Part shown: positions 57,253 through 64,000 of the stretch, piece after piece | How positions within the stretch are numbered: position 1 is the stretch's first letter | How the letters are laid out: every line of letters starts with the position of its first letter | Origin: Hyphomicrobium zavarzinii ATCC 27496 | GTDB taxonomy: Bacteria; Pseudomonadota; Alphaproteobacteria; Rhizobiales; Hyphomicrobiaceae | DNA length: 64,000 nucleotides | Assembly (NCBI RefSeq): GCF_000383415.1 | Contig: NZ_KB911257.1 | Coordinates: forward strand, 534,558-598,557 | Direction: 5' to 3' | Program-made: the position numbers and the translations under genes | Notes under the pieces: model-generated | What the model was told of the DNA's origin: nothing | What the model saw: only the letters and a program-made list of their open reading frames with translations | Databases searched by the model: none

Positions 57253-57747
57253 TTGACGACGACGATCTCATCCGTCTGGGAGCACACAATCAAGGGCAAG
57301 CCCGCAGTGGGAGCCGTTGCCCGCCGTTCAAGGCGAACGGAGCGTGCCGACATTTCCCGCTTCTCCGAGATGACCGGTGACTACAATCCTCTTCACTACG
57401 ATGAAGCGGCGGCCGCTAAATCCGTGTTCGGAAAGATTATTGTGCAAGGTGGCGTTACCTCGGGACTGCTCAACGCCATCGTCGCGGAAGACCTGCCAGG
57501 CCCCGGAACGGTGTTTCTCAGCGTAAACTGGCGTTTTTCGCGCGCAGTCGGCGTTGGCGAAGAGATTACGGCGGAGGTCGAGGTCACGGCCGCTCGCGAC
57601 GACAAGCCCATCTGCGAGCTTGCGACCCGGATCTTCGACGAACAGGGAAACGTGTGCCTCTCGGGCACGGCAACGGTCTATGTCGCGGCGCTGAAGGACA
57701 TCGCAGCCGCCTCCGCAGCCGATAACAACGGGGCTCGTAAGTGCTGA
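57253..57747 (+). CDS. MaoC-like hot-dog dehydratase
   Basis: A 164-residue hot-dog protein. Seen: RADISRFSEMTGDYNPLHYD, the hydratase-2 motif with Asp and His, then GKIIVQGGVTSGLLNAIV, NWRFSRAVGVGEEIT and a final strand region. Relatives include (R)-specific enoyl-CoA hydratases (PhaJ). I chose TTG 57253 with GGGAGG 7 bases ahead; the ATG at 57190 lies in the putative operator and would add Lys/Asn-rich sequence. Its start opens the transcript with the MFS gene. Why a hydratase belongs here is unclear; carbon storage or CoA-thioester processing is possible. Confidence 0.82.
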   Translation: MTTTISSVWEHTIKGKPAVGAVARRSRRTERADISRFSEMTGDYNPLHYDEAAAAKSVFGKIIVQGGVTSGLLNAIVAEDLPGPGTVFLSVNWRFSRAVGVGEEITAEVEVTAARDDKPICELATRIFDEQGNVCLSGTATVYVAALKDIAAASAADNNGARKC

Positions 57748-58979
57748 CCTCCACCGACACACGGCCCCCGGTACAAGCCGGCAGTCCCTGGCGCGTTCTT
57801 GCGATCCTGAGCCTCGCGATCGTGCTCTCGATGACGACGTGGTTTTCGGCAACGGCCATCGTGGGCGAGCTCAAGGCGGTCTGGTCGCTCACCGACGACT
57901 CGGCGACCTGGCTCACGAATGCGGTACAGATCGGATTCGTCGCGGGGGCGCTCGGGGCGAGCTTTGTCAATTTGCCGGATCTCGTCGCCGCGCGGACGCT
58001 GATGGCGACGTCGGCCGCGATCGCGGCAGGGGCGAACCTCTTGCTTCTTGCGGCACCTAGTGCGGAAGCGGCCATCGCACTGCGTTTTCTGACCGGTGTG
58101 GCGCTGGCCGGGATCTATCCACCCGCGCTCAAGCTGATTTCGACGTGGTTCATCAGGGGACGCGGATTGGCGCTCGGCATCGTCATCGGCGCGCTGACGC
58201 TGGGATCGGCATTTCCGCACCTTCTTCGCGCCACGACGACGGGACTGCACTGGCAGGTCGTGGTCGTTGGCACGTCGGTGATGACGCTGGTCGGGGCTGC
58301 TCTCATGGCGCTCTTCGCCCGTGAAGGCCCGTCCGCGTATCCCAAGGCCACGTTCAACCCGCGTCAGCTCGGAGATGTGCTCCGAAACAAGCCTGTGATG
58401 CTCGCAAACATCGGGTACTTCGGGCACATGTGGGAGCTCTATGCGATGTGGGGGTGGTTCCTCGCCTTCATTCACGCGGCTCTCGAACCGCATGGGCTCG
58501 GCGCATCGGCGGCGTCGATGACGACGTTTCTCGTGATTGCTTCAGGGTTCATCGGGTGTGTCGTCGGCGGGGTCATGGCCGATCGCATCGGACGCACCGC
58601 CACGACCTCCATCATGATGGCTACGTCCGGCACGTGTGCCTTGCTCATCGGCTTCGCGTTCGCCGGGCCGTTGTGGATACTGCTCGCGATCTCGATCGTG
58701 TGGGGCATCAGCGTGATCGGCGATTCCGCGCAGTTTTCCGCGATCGTCACGGAGGTCGGCGATTCCTCTTTCGTCGGAACCAGCCTTGCTCTCCAACTCG
58801 GGCTGGGGTTTGCGCTAACCGTCATTGCCATTCGGGCCCTGCCGAGCTTCGCCGACTATCTCGGTGGATGGCAGTGGGCCTTCGTCTTGCTCGTTCCCGG
58901 CCCGATCATCGGCACCATCGCGATGCTCGCGCTCCGCCGTTTGCCTCAGGCGGAGAAGATCGCGCAGGGGCGCCGCTAG
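57741..58979 (+). CDS. MFS transporter
   Basis: A 412-residue major facilitator with about 12 hydrophobic helices: AILSLAIVLSMTTWFSATA, AVQIGFVAGALGASFVNLPD, FLTGVALAGIYPPALKLIST, and the intracellular loop motif MADRIGRTA between helices 8 and 9. N-terminal GELKAVWSLTDDSATWLTNA is typical of the nitrate/cyanate-like transporter group. The GTG start overlaps the maoC stop by 7 bases, so translation is coupled. It could import a sulfone or sulfonate or export a product; the substrate cannot be seen. Confidence 0.88.
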   Translation: MLTSTDTRPPVQAGSPWRVLAILSLAIVLSMTTWFSATAIVGELKAVWSLTDDSATWLTNAVQIGFVAGALGASFVNLPDLVAARTLMATSAAIAAGANLLLLAAPSAEAAIALRFLTGVALAGIYPPALKLISTWFIRGRGLALGIVIGALTLGSAFPHLLRATTTGLHWQVVVVGTSVMTLVGAALMALFAREGPSAYPKATFNPRQLGDVLRNKPVMLANIGYFGHMWELYAMWGWFLAFIHAALEPHGLGASAASMTTFLVIASGFIGCVVGGVMADRIGRTATTSIMMATSGTCALLIGFAFAGPLWILLAISIVWGISVIGDSAQFSAIVTEVGDSSFVGTSLALQLGLGFALTVIAIRALPSFADYLGGWQWAFVLLVPGPIIGTIAMLALRRLPQAEKIAQGRR

Positions 58980-59006
58980 CCGGCCTGCCAGGTTACGGTT
59001 TCAAAA

Positions 59007-59045
59007 AAAAATGGCGCATGCGGGCTCTCTGCATGCGCCATTTTT
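59007..59045 (+). terminator. Strong intrinsic terminator after the MFS gene
   Basis: AAAAATGGCGCATGC pairs perfectly with GCATGCGCCATTTTT over a 9-base loop, a 15-bp stem with A- and T-runs at its ends, 28 bases after the MFS stop. It can act in both directions. Confidence 0.92.
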
Positions 59046-59074
59046 CTTGATCATTGCGCGTCCTTCGCTCAATA

Positions 59075-59090
59075 TGTACCGGTCGATACA
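59075..59090. promoter_or_regulatory. Palindromic operator 6, upstream of the membrane-protein gene
   Basis: TGTACCGGTCGATACA, 14 of 16 matching the consensus. It lies 201 bases before the start codon of the downstream gene, like the distance for dmoA, which suggests a long 5' leader there too. The leader (59091-59291) holds no gene I can support. Confidence 0.82.
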
Positions 59091-59291
59091 CAAGTGGTCG
59101 ATGCGGGCTGGGACCTGCGCACCTGCCGATGGTGACCCGGGAAGACGAAGTACGTGCGTCTTCGCCATCGGCAATCAGCTCAAATCTTCGCGAGAGGTGG
59201 ATGTCGGCGCATCTGCACCGTCGAGGACACGCGTCTGCATGCGCTCCGAAGATGGGCGCGGCGAATAAAATCATATTGGGAAGGAAACGTA

Positions 59292-60347
59292 ATGTCCGCG
59301 GAAGTTGCGCCGTATCGGCCCAAAGAGGCCTTAAGCGGCTTCGTATGGATCTATGCCGCCTCGATCATCTCGTGCTTCTTGGTGAACCTCTGGGTCACCA
59401 ACTATCCGATCGGGCCTTGGCAAGGCGAGGAGATCGCCAAGTCGTTCTGGCTCGATAACGTAACGTGGCAGATCTTCGCCGCATGGTGGGTCTGTTTTTT
59501 TGTCGTCTCCTCGTTCTGGCCCTTCAACTTCATCGAGAGTCCCGTTACGCGCGGCATCGTGGTGGTCGCGGTCTCGTGGTTTTTGGGCTGGTGGAGCGCC
59601 AAGCTCATTCACCTCATTGGACCGGGTGGCGACGGCATCTTTCCGCTGGTTGGCACCACGTGGTTCCTGATGGCGTTCTTCTGCTTTGCGGGCGCAAACT
59701 TCCTCGTCGCCTCGCTACCTCCAGCGCGCCAGTTCTTCATTCACCTCATCCTGTTCACGGGGCTCACCTATCTCATCACGCATTCGGCCGTGAAATGGGT
59801 TCCGGCGTGGTGGTTCCCGTTCCTGCTCGTCGGTCTTGGAACCGGAACCGTGAGCTATCTCGCGCGCGGCTTGCCGCAGCCGGGCAAGGCGGTTGTCATC
59901 ATGTCGATGCTGTTCTCGACCGCTGCGCTGGTGTTCATGATCTCGGCCGCCGCCGGCTACTGGGATTTCACCAAGTCGCCGATCTCGGCCTTCTGGTCGA
60001 TGGGTCATTTCACCGATGACAGCTTCTGGCTGCTCTGCTTCATGACGGCGACGTCGATCAACTATGCGTTGCCGATTATCACGCACAACTGGCCCTTCTC
60101 GAAGATAGCGATGCCGTGGGGCGGCCTGCTGGCGTGCGTGTTCTATCTCGTGCTCGACGTGATCGTCGCAAGCCTTCTGGTGCGGCTTGTCGGCCCTGTG
60201 TTTTCGAGCATGGAAGAGCTGTTGACCTACGCCTACATGGGCGTGAACTGGTCGCTCGTGTTTCCCCTGGTGTTCGGGACGGGTCTCACAACTCCGTATT
60301 TGTGGACCGGTCAAAAGACGCCGGGAACTTGGGATGATGTCGCGTGA
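59292..60347 (+). CDS. Unrecognised polytopic membrane protein of the sulfur island
   Basis: A 351-residue protein with nine or ten hydrophobic helices, beginning FVWIYAASIISCFLVNLWV and ending FPLVFGTGLTTPYLWTG. It is unusually rich in Trp and Phe (WWVCFFVVSSFWPFNF, WFLGWWSAKL). His residues occur near helix ends (KLIHLIG, FFIHLILF, THSAVKW, IITHNW), which could bind metal or haem. AAGGA lies 6 bases before the ATG. I do not recognise the family and propose no reaction. It has its own operator and terminator, so it is a one-gene transcript of the regulon; a membrane oxygenase, transporter or quinone enzyme are open options. Confidence 0.85.
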   Translation: MSAEVAPYRPKEALSGFVWIYAASIISCFLVNLWVTNYPIGPWQGEEIAKSFWLDNVTWQIFAAWWVCFFVVSSFWPFNFIESPVTRGIVVVAVSWFLGWWSAKLIHLIGPGGDGIFPLVGTTWFLMAFFCFAGANFLVASLPPARQFFIHLILFTGLTYLITHSAVKWVPAWWFPFLLVGLGTGTVSYLARGLPQPGKAVVIMSMLFSTAALVFMISAAAGYWDFTKSPISAFWSMGHFTDDSFWLLCFMTATSINYALPIITHNWPFSKIAMPWGGLLACVFYLVLDVIVASLLVRLVGPVFSSMEELLTYAYMGVNWSLVFPLVFGTGLTTPYLWTGQKTPGTWDDVA

Positions 60348-60375
60348 GTTGTTCCTCCTCTTACGCGACACTCGG

Positions 60376-60409
60376 ATGCCCGGCCTTCTGGCCGGGCATT
60401 CTTTTTTTC
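60376..60409 (+). terminator. Intrinsic terminator after the membrane-protein gene
   Basis: ATGCCCGGCC-TTCT-GGCCGGGCAT, a perfect 10-bp stem, then TCTTTTTTTCT, 28 bases after the stop. It also faces the end of the convergent GlxA-type regulator gene. Confidence 0.92.
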
Positions 60410-60426
60410 TCGATGGGGTGCGGATG

Positions 60427-61407
60427 CTATTTGGACGCGCCGTTTTTACGAAGATCGGCAATGCTGCAACCGAGCTTGCGCCTGAGGAGAAGACGCAATG
60501 AAACGCTATCGGCATAACCGACCTCGGCGGCGATTTCATCGACGTTCGTCCTCGTCATCTTGAGGAGGAAGAGTGCGCGCGCCATTCTCGCGTCCTGAAA
60601 CGCTTCGAGGGGTGATTTTCCGAGCGCGCTCCTGAGCTTTCGTGTGAGGGTGCGCGGGCTCGTGCCGGTGGCGCTTGCGGCTCGAGACAGGGAGAAGCCG
60701 GAAGCGAGATTGTCGTGCGCCCAGCTTTCGAAGCGCTCGACGACGGGATCGTGGTTGCGGACCTGATCGGGCATGACGAAAGCGGCGTGGGTCGAGCGCA
60801 AATCCTCGATGCTGAGATAGCGGGCTACCGCCGAAGCCAGTGTGCGGCTGCTGCGGCGGATCAAGGACAGGGCGAGGTCGAAGTGCGCCAACGCGGCGCC
60901 GGCGGTTATCACCGCGCCTGCATCCAACACCATGCTGTTTTCAACGAGCCTGACGCGCGGATAGCGCGTTCGGAAGCAGTCGGTCAGCCACCAGCTCGTG
61001 GTGGCGGGCAGTCCGTCCAGAAGCCGCGCTTCCGCCAGAACGAAGGTGCCCGTGCAGGCGGCGGCGACTGTCGTGCCTGCGGTGTGCCATTGGCGTAGCA
61101 GGGTTCCGGCTTCGCTTACATCAGGGCGCTTGAGAACGTCGTCGATCGCCTCGCGCGAGGTCGCTCTTATGGCGGGGACGATCGCAACGTCCGGCGGTTC
61201 GATGCTCTCTGCCGCCTCGGTCGGTACAATCAAGCCGGCTGCAGTTTTGGCGCTTTCCGCTATGCCGATCCGGCGAACCTGAAGATCGCCTCCCGGGAGA
61301 GGCGCTGCGTTCTCGCGGGCCAGATCCCGCGCCAGTTGCAGGGTGTCGTGCAGGGCGGCGAGCCCGGTGTCGAAGACGCCATCGAGAACGAACAGATCAA
61401 TTCGCAT
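60427..61407 (-). CDS. GlxA-family transcriptional regulator (DJ-1/PfpI plus AraC HTH)
   Basis: A 326-residue two-domain regulator. The N-terminal DJ-1/PfpI-like domain contains AACTGTFVLAEARLLDGL with the cysteine at the family nucleophile-elbow position. The C-terminal AraC domain has FSLSRAASATGTSPRTLTRK and EVGYADSVSLRLLLRRKLGC. Regulators of this type often control catabolism of small nitrogen or carbon compounds. It is divergent from the small monooxygenase-like gene (100 bases between starts), which may be its target. Confidence 0.92.
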   Translation of the reverse strand: MRIDLFVLDGVFDTGLAALHDTLQLARDLARENAAPLPGGDLQVRRIGIAESAKTAAGLIVPTEAAESIEPPDVAIVPAIRATSREAIDDVLKRPDVSEAGTLLRQWHTAGTTVAAACTGTFVLAEARLLDGLPATTSWWLTDCFRTRYPRVRLVENSMVLDAGAVITAGAALAHFDLALSLIRRSSRTLASAVARYLSIEDLRSTHAAFVMPDQVRNHDPVVERFESWAHDNLASGFSLSRAASATGTSPRTLTRKLRSALGKSPLEAFQDARMARALFLLKMTRTNVDEIAAEVGYADSVSLRLLLRRKLGCSIADLRKNGASK

Positions 61408-61507
61408 GGCCGTGGACCCATCGAATATGTCCGGTTCCGCAATTCCGCGGGTGCGGGGCGAGGCCTATCAATCTCGGGTATTCCCATCTCAGAAAGCTGG
61501 AGACACC

Positions 61508-61810
61508 ATGAGCAAGAAAGCAATCTTCGTCCGCCTCGAAGCCAAACCCGGCATGGAGGCTGAACTCAAGTCGTTCCTGGAAAGCGCGTTGCCGTTGGCC
61601 GAAAAAGAGTCTTTCACCAAGACTTGGTTCGCTCTTCAATTCGACTCCTCCACGTTCGGCATTTTCGATACGTTCGAGTGTGACCATGGCCGGCTCGAGC
61701 ACCTCAACGGCCCTATCGCGGCCGCGTTGCTTGCGAATGCGGACAAGCTGCTGGCGGTGGCTCCGAAGATCGAGAAAGTCGACGTTATGGCCGCAAAGGT
61801 CACAGCTTGA
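61508..61810 (+). CDS. Small antibiotic-biosynthesis-monooxygenase (ABM) domain protein
   Basis: A 100-residue ferredoxin-like-fold protein: AIFVRLEAKPGMEAELKSFL, TKTWFALQFDSSTFGIFDTF and NGPIAAALLANADKLLA. This pattern is shared by putative quinol monooxygenases (YgiN-like) and ABM proteins; no reaction can be assigned. TGGAG precedes ATG 61508. It is divergent from the GlxA-type regulator and followed by a hairpin. Confidence 0.82.
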   Translation: MSKKAIFVRLEAKPGMEAELKSFLESALPLAEKESFTKTWFALQFDSSTFGIFDTFECDHGRLEHLNGPIAAALLANADKLLAVAPKIEKVDVMAAKVTA

Positions 61811-61827
61811 GTTTTGGCACACCAAAG

Positions 61828-61858
61828 CCGGCCGGGTTCGCTCCGGCCGGTCTCTTCT
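61828..61858 (+). terminator. GC-rich hairpin terminator after the ABM gene
   Basis: CCGGCCGG (61828-61835) and CCGGCCGG (61843-61850), each self-complementary, pair around GTTCGCT and are followed by TCTCTTCTC. Confidence 0.65.
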
Positions 61859-61862
61859 CATG

Positions 61863-61878
61863 TGTACCGATCAGTATA
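61863..61878. promoter_or_regulatory. Palindromic operator 7, orphan
   Basis: TGTACCGATCAGTATA, 14 of 16 matching the consensus. No supported gene starts directly next to it on either strand; the next plus-strand gene (E1 alpha) is 516 bases away, and a 51-codon open frame from ATG 61881 has no recognisable features. Confidence 0.7.
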
Positions 61879-61957
61879 CTATGCCCATGGCTCGCGCTCC
61901 AGCGGGCAAAAGCGGGGCACTAAGGATCGCTTCGCGAAATCAGCCGCGCGGCTCAAT

Positions 61958-62191
61958 TCAGGATGAAGTCTTGAGAGAGGTACCCTGCCCGGCGCGCGAT
62001 GCAAGCTCGTCGGGCGTCAGCGGCCGCACCGCATAGACGCGCTCGCCGGGGGAAGCGTCGGGTCTATTCCGGATGAATGAGATGGCGGCTGCGTCGTCGC
62101 TCACCGGCACGTCAAAGAACTGAAGAGGCGTAAGGCTGTCGTAGCAATACTGAGGGCTCACCTGTATCCGCCAGCCGGCAATATTCCTCAT
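61958..62191 (-). CDS. Possible small protein, function unknown
   Basis: A 77-codon frame from ATG 62191: MRNIAGWRIQVSPQYCYDSL and ERVYAVRPLTPDELASRAGQ. The composition is protein-like and the tail RPLTPDELA looks evolved, but no family is recognised, the start codon is uncertain (62233 possible) and no clear ribosome site is seen. Confidence 0.42.
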   Translation of the reverse strand: MRNIAGWRIQVSPQYCYDSLTPLQFFDVPVSDDAAAISFIRNRPDASPGERVYAVRPLTPDELASRAGQGTSLKTSS

Positions 62192-62300
62192 GGCCCACCA
62201 AACCTTCGATGACTGGGAATGATTTGGGGGCAAGTCCGTACAGAAATCAAACGTCGCAGAAAAAGAATGTAAACGGAGCTTGTCTTTAACGCCCTAACGC

Positions 62301-62319
62301 AAACGACTTTCCGTCGTTT
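62301..62319. repeat. Small inverted repeat before the E1 alpha gene
   Basis: AAACGAC-TTTCC-GTCGTTT, a 7-bp perfect stem, 76 bases before the next start and followed by AATTT. It could be an operator or a weak terminator. Beyond it, nothing else is visible in 62192-62394. Confidence 0.45.
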
Positions 62320-62394
62320 AATTTGACCTGGGGCAAGTTGGGCTGCTGCTCCGCGTGTACATCCGAAAAAGGTTTTTGTTCCGGATGATATGCA

Positions 62395-63405
62395 ATGCAG
62401 CTAACCCGCTCTCAGAGTTTTGTGGCGTGCCAGAAGCCCATTTTCGGGATCGACAAGCAACTCGCCCTCTACCGCAAGATGCTGCTCATCCGGAAGGTCG
62501 AGGAAATGCTCGGCAACGCCTCGCTCGCCGCGGAGCTGCCGGGGCCGGTACATCTCTATGTGGGGCAAGAGGCCATCGCGGTGGGCGTCTGCGATCACCT
62601 CGCGGAGACAGACTGGATTGCGAGCACGCATCGCGGCCACGGGCATTTTCTTGCCAAGGGGGGCGATACGGCGGCCCTGGTTGCGGAAGTATTCGGCCGC
62701 GAAACGGGCATCTGCCGCGGGCGCGGCGGCTCGATGCACGTCGCCGATTTCTCGCGTGGCATCATCGGCGCGAATGGGATCGTGGCGGGCGGCCTCGCGC
62801 TTGCCGCAGGCGCGGCGTGGGCCGCGCAACTCGAAGGCACGGGCCGCATCGCGGTCGCGTTCTTCGGTGACGGCGCGGCTAACCAGGGCGTGCTGATGGA
62901 GACGCTCAATCTCTCGTCGCTTTGGAAGCTGCCTCTCATCCTCGTGTGCGAGAACAACGGATTCGCCGAGTTCTCGCCGAGTGCGACGGTGACCTCGGGA
63001 CGGATCGCGGAGCGTGCTGTGCCGTTCGGCGTGGCGCATCGCACGGTGGACGGCAACAATCTCGAAGCGGTGTGGCTCGCGGCGGAAGAGGCGGTGGCTC
63101 ATGCGCGCGGCGGTGGCGGGCCGATTCTGCTCGAGTTCGAGACCTACCGGCTTCGCGGCCACATGGAGCAGGAGATGGCCTTCCTCAGCAAGACCTACCG
63201 TACGAACGCGGAGGTTGAAGAGAGGAGGTCCGCCGACCCGATCCGCCGGTTCCGCGAAGCGCTGATCGCGCATCGTTTTGCGACGGCCGCAGACCTCGAC
63301 GATCTCGAGGGCGAAGTGCAGGACGAAGTCGTTCGGGCGAAGCAAGCGGCCAAGGCGGCGCCGTGGCCCGATGTGACGGGCGCCAAAGATTTCATGTTTG
63401 CGTGA
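62395..63405 (+). CDS. Thiamine-diphosphate 2-oxoacid dehydrogenase E1 alpha subunit (acetoin/pyruvate type)
   Basis: A 336-residue E1 alpha chain. Seen: LALYRKMLLIRKVEEMLGNA, GPVHLYVGQEAIAVG, TDWIASTHRGHGHFLAKGGD, GGSMHVADFSRGIIGANGIV, the ThDP motif FFGDGAANQGVLMETLNLSS to CENNGF, and FETYRLRGHM. Length and style fit acetoin dehydrogenase or pyruvate-dehydrogenase-like E1 alpha; the substrate cannot be fixed. The beta gene follows after 15 bases. Confidence 0.92.
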   Translation: MQLTRSQSFVACQKPIFGIDKQLALYRKMLLIRKVEEMLGNASLAAELPGPVHLYVGQEAIAVGVCDHLAETDWIASTHRGHGHFLAKGGDTAALVAEVFGRETGICRGRGGSMHVADFSRGIIGANGIVAGGLALAAGAAWAAQLEGTGRIAVAFFGDGAANQGVLMETLNLSSLWKLPLILVCENNGFAEFSPSATVTSGRIAERAVPFGVAHRTVDGNNLEAVWLAAEEAVAHARGGGGPILLEFETYRLRGHMEQEMAFLSKTYRTNAEVEERRSADPIRRFREALIAHRFATAADLDDLEGEVQDEVVRAKQAAKAAPWPDVTGAKDFMFA

Positions 63406-63420
63406 GGGAGAGTTTGCGCA

Positions 63421-64000
63421 TGTCCAGAAGACGCATGGTGCAGGCCATCCAGGAGGCGCTGGCGGAGGAGATGGAGCGGGATGCCCGCGTTCTCGTGTTT
63501 GGCGAGGATGTGGAGGCGAGCATGTTCGGCGAGACGGCCGGCCTATCCGAGCGCTTCGGTGCTTCCCGCGTCCGCAATACGCCGATCTCGGAAGCGCTTC
63601 TCAGCGGCATGGCAGTGGGGGCTGCGGCCGCGGGATATCGTCCGGTGTGCCATCTGATGTACGGCAATTTCATCTACACGGGCTTCGACGCGATCGCGAA
63701 CCAGGCGGCGAAGTTTCGCTACATGACCGGCGGTCAGGTCAAGCTTCCGCTCGTGTACATGGGTGTCATCGGCGGCGGGAAAGCGACGGCCGCACAGCAT
63801 TCGGATTGCATCTATCCGGCGCTCATGAACCTCGGCGGATTGAAGGTCGTGGTGGCGTCGGATCCCGGCGATGCCAAAGGCCTGCTCAAGGCGGCAATCC
63901 GCGACGACAATCCCGTCGTGTTCCTGCAGGCGGCGGGGCGCAGCCGCGAACAGTATCCCGTGCCGGATGATGAGGACTATGTGCTGCCACTCGGCCAGGC
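63421..64000 (+). CDS. 2-oxoacid dehydrogenase E1 beta subunit, N-terminal part (cut by window edge)
   Basis: Read from ATG 63421 with no stop before the edge (~193 residues). Seen: MSRRRMVQAIQEALAEEMER, VFGEDVEASMFGETAGLSER, NTPISEALLSGMAVGAAAAG, and MTGGQVKLPLVYM, as in E1 beta chains. It pairs with the upstream E1 alpha. The C-terminal domain and any E2/E3 genes lie outside. Confidence 0.9.

Noticed and set aside
45586-62394. The island as a recently acquired mobile element
   Set aside because: I found no integrase, transposase, tRNA gene, direct-repeat borders or obvious base-composition break, so transfer is possible but not shown by this sequence.
54953-62573. Extra half-matches to the palindrome inside coding regions (near 54953, 55926, 56221, 57770, 61216, 62567)
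   Set aside because: Only one half fits in each case and all lie within conserved coding sequence, so chance is the simplest explanation.

Overview
The window is a GC-rich alphaproteobacterial chromosome segment. Gene content and order point to Hyphomicrobiales, most likely a Hyphomicrobium-like methylotroph. The reasons are the 2-oxoglutarate dehydrogenase operon, an atp operon beginning with atpH, a HIG1 gene / PduO adenosyltransferase / rhomboid / etfBA / hbd run, a polyhydroxyalkanoate-system protein, and an island for one-carbon sulfur compounds. The species call is inference. I saw no rRNA, tRNA, CRISPR array, insertion sequence or phage gene.

Positions 1-45.6 kb are mostly housekeeping. 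They hold sucCD-sucAB-lpdA (TCA cycle), a GumN-like protein, xerC, an HU-type protein, transaldolase and priA. Next come the ATP synthase F1 operon with two inserted small genes (ohr and a zinc-ribbon-like protein), two tandem RppH-type Nudix hydrolases, ctpA and an EnvC-like activator. They are followed by HIG1, cobalamin adenosyltransferase, rhomboid, etfBA, 3-hydroxyacyl-CoA dehydrogenase and an SDR. A two-component system surrounded by three PepSY proteins, serA-serC, ada, a GDSL-type hydrolase, an extensin-like protein and a PHA-system protein complete this part.

Positions 45.7-60.4 kb (perhaps to 61.9 kb) form the most interesting part: a compact island that I read as a dimethyl sulfide / dimethyl sulfone catabolic regulon. 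It has two FMNH2-dependent monooxygenases (a DmoA-like enzyme and SfnG), two different flavin reductases, an outer-membrane porin, a SoxC-like molybdoenzyme with a monohaem cytochrome c, a MaoC protein, an MFS transporter and an unrecognised polytopic membrane protein. Interleaved with these are three flavin-synthesis genes: a RibB protein with a degenerate RibA-like C-terminal half, a separate RibA with intact zinc cysteines, and a riboflavin kinase domain without the FAD synthetase half. Together they supply the entry reactions and the final FMN-forming step of flavin synthesis, next to the enzymes that consume FMNH2.

A 16-bp palindrome of consensus TGTACCGATCGGTACA occurs seven times between 47.3 and 61.9 kb. 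It lies before dmoA, the porin, the FMN reductase-sfnG operon, the soxC-like operon and the membrane protein gene, inside the first codons of the TetR-type regulator gene, and once as an orphan copy. I infer one TetR-controlled regulon with the local TetR protein as candidate regulator. The right edge holds a GlxA-type regulator with a divergent small monooxygenase-like gene, and the E1 alpha and (cut) beta genes of a 2-oxoacid dehydrogenase.
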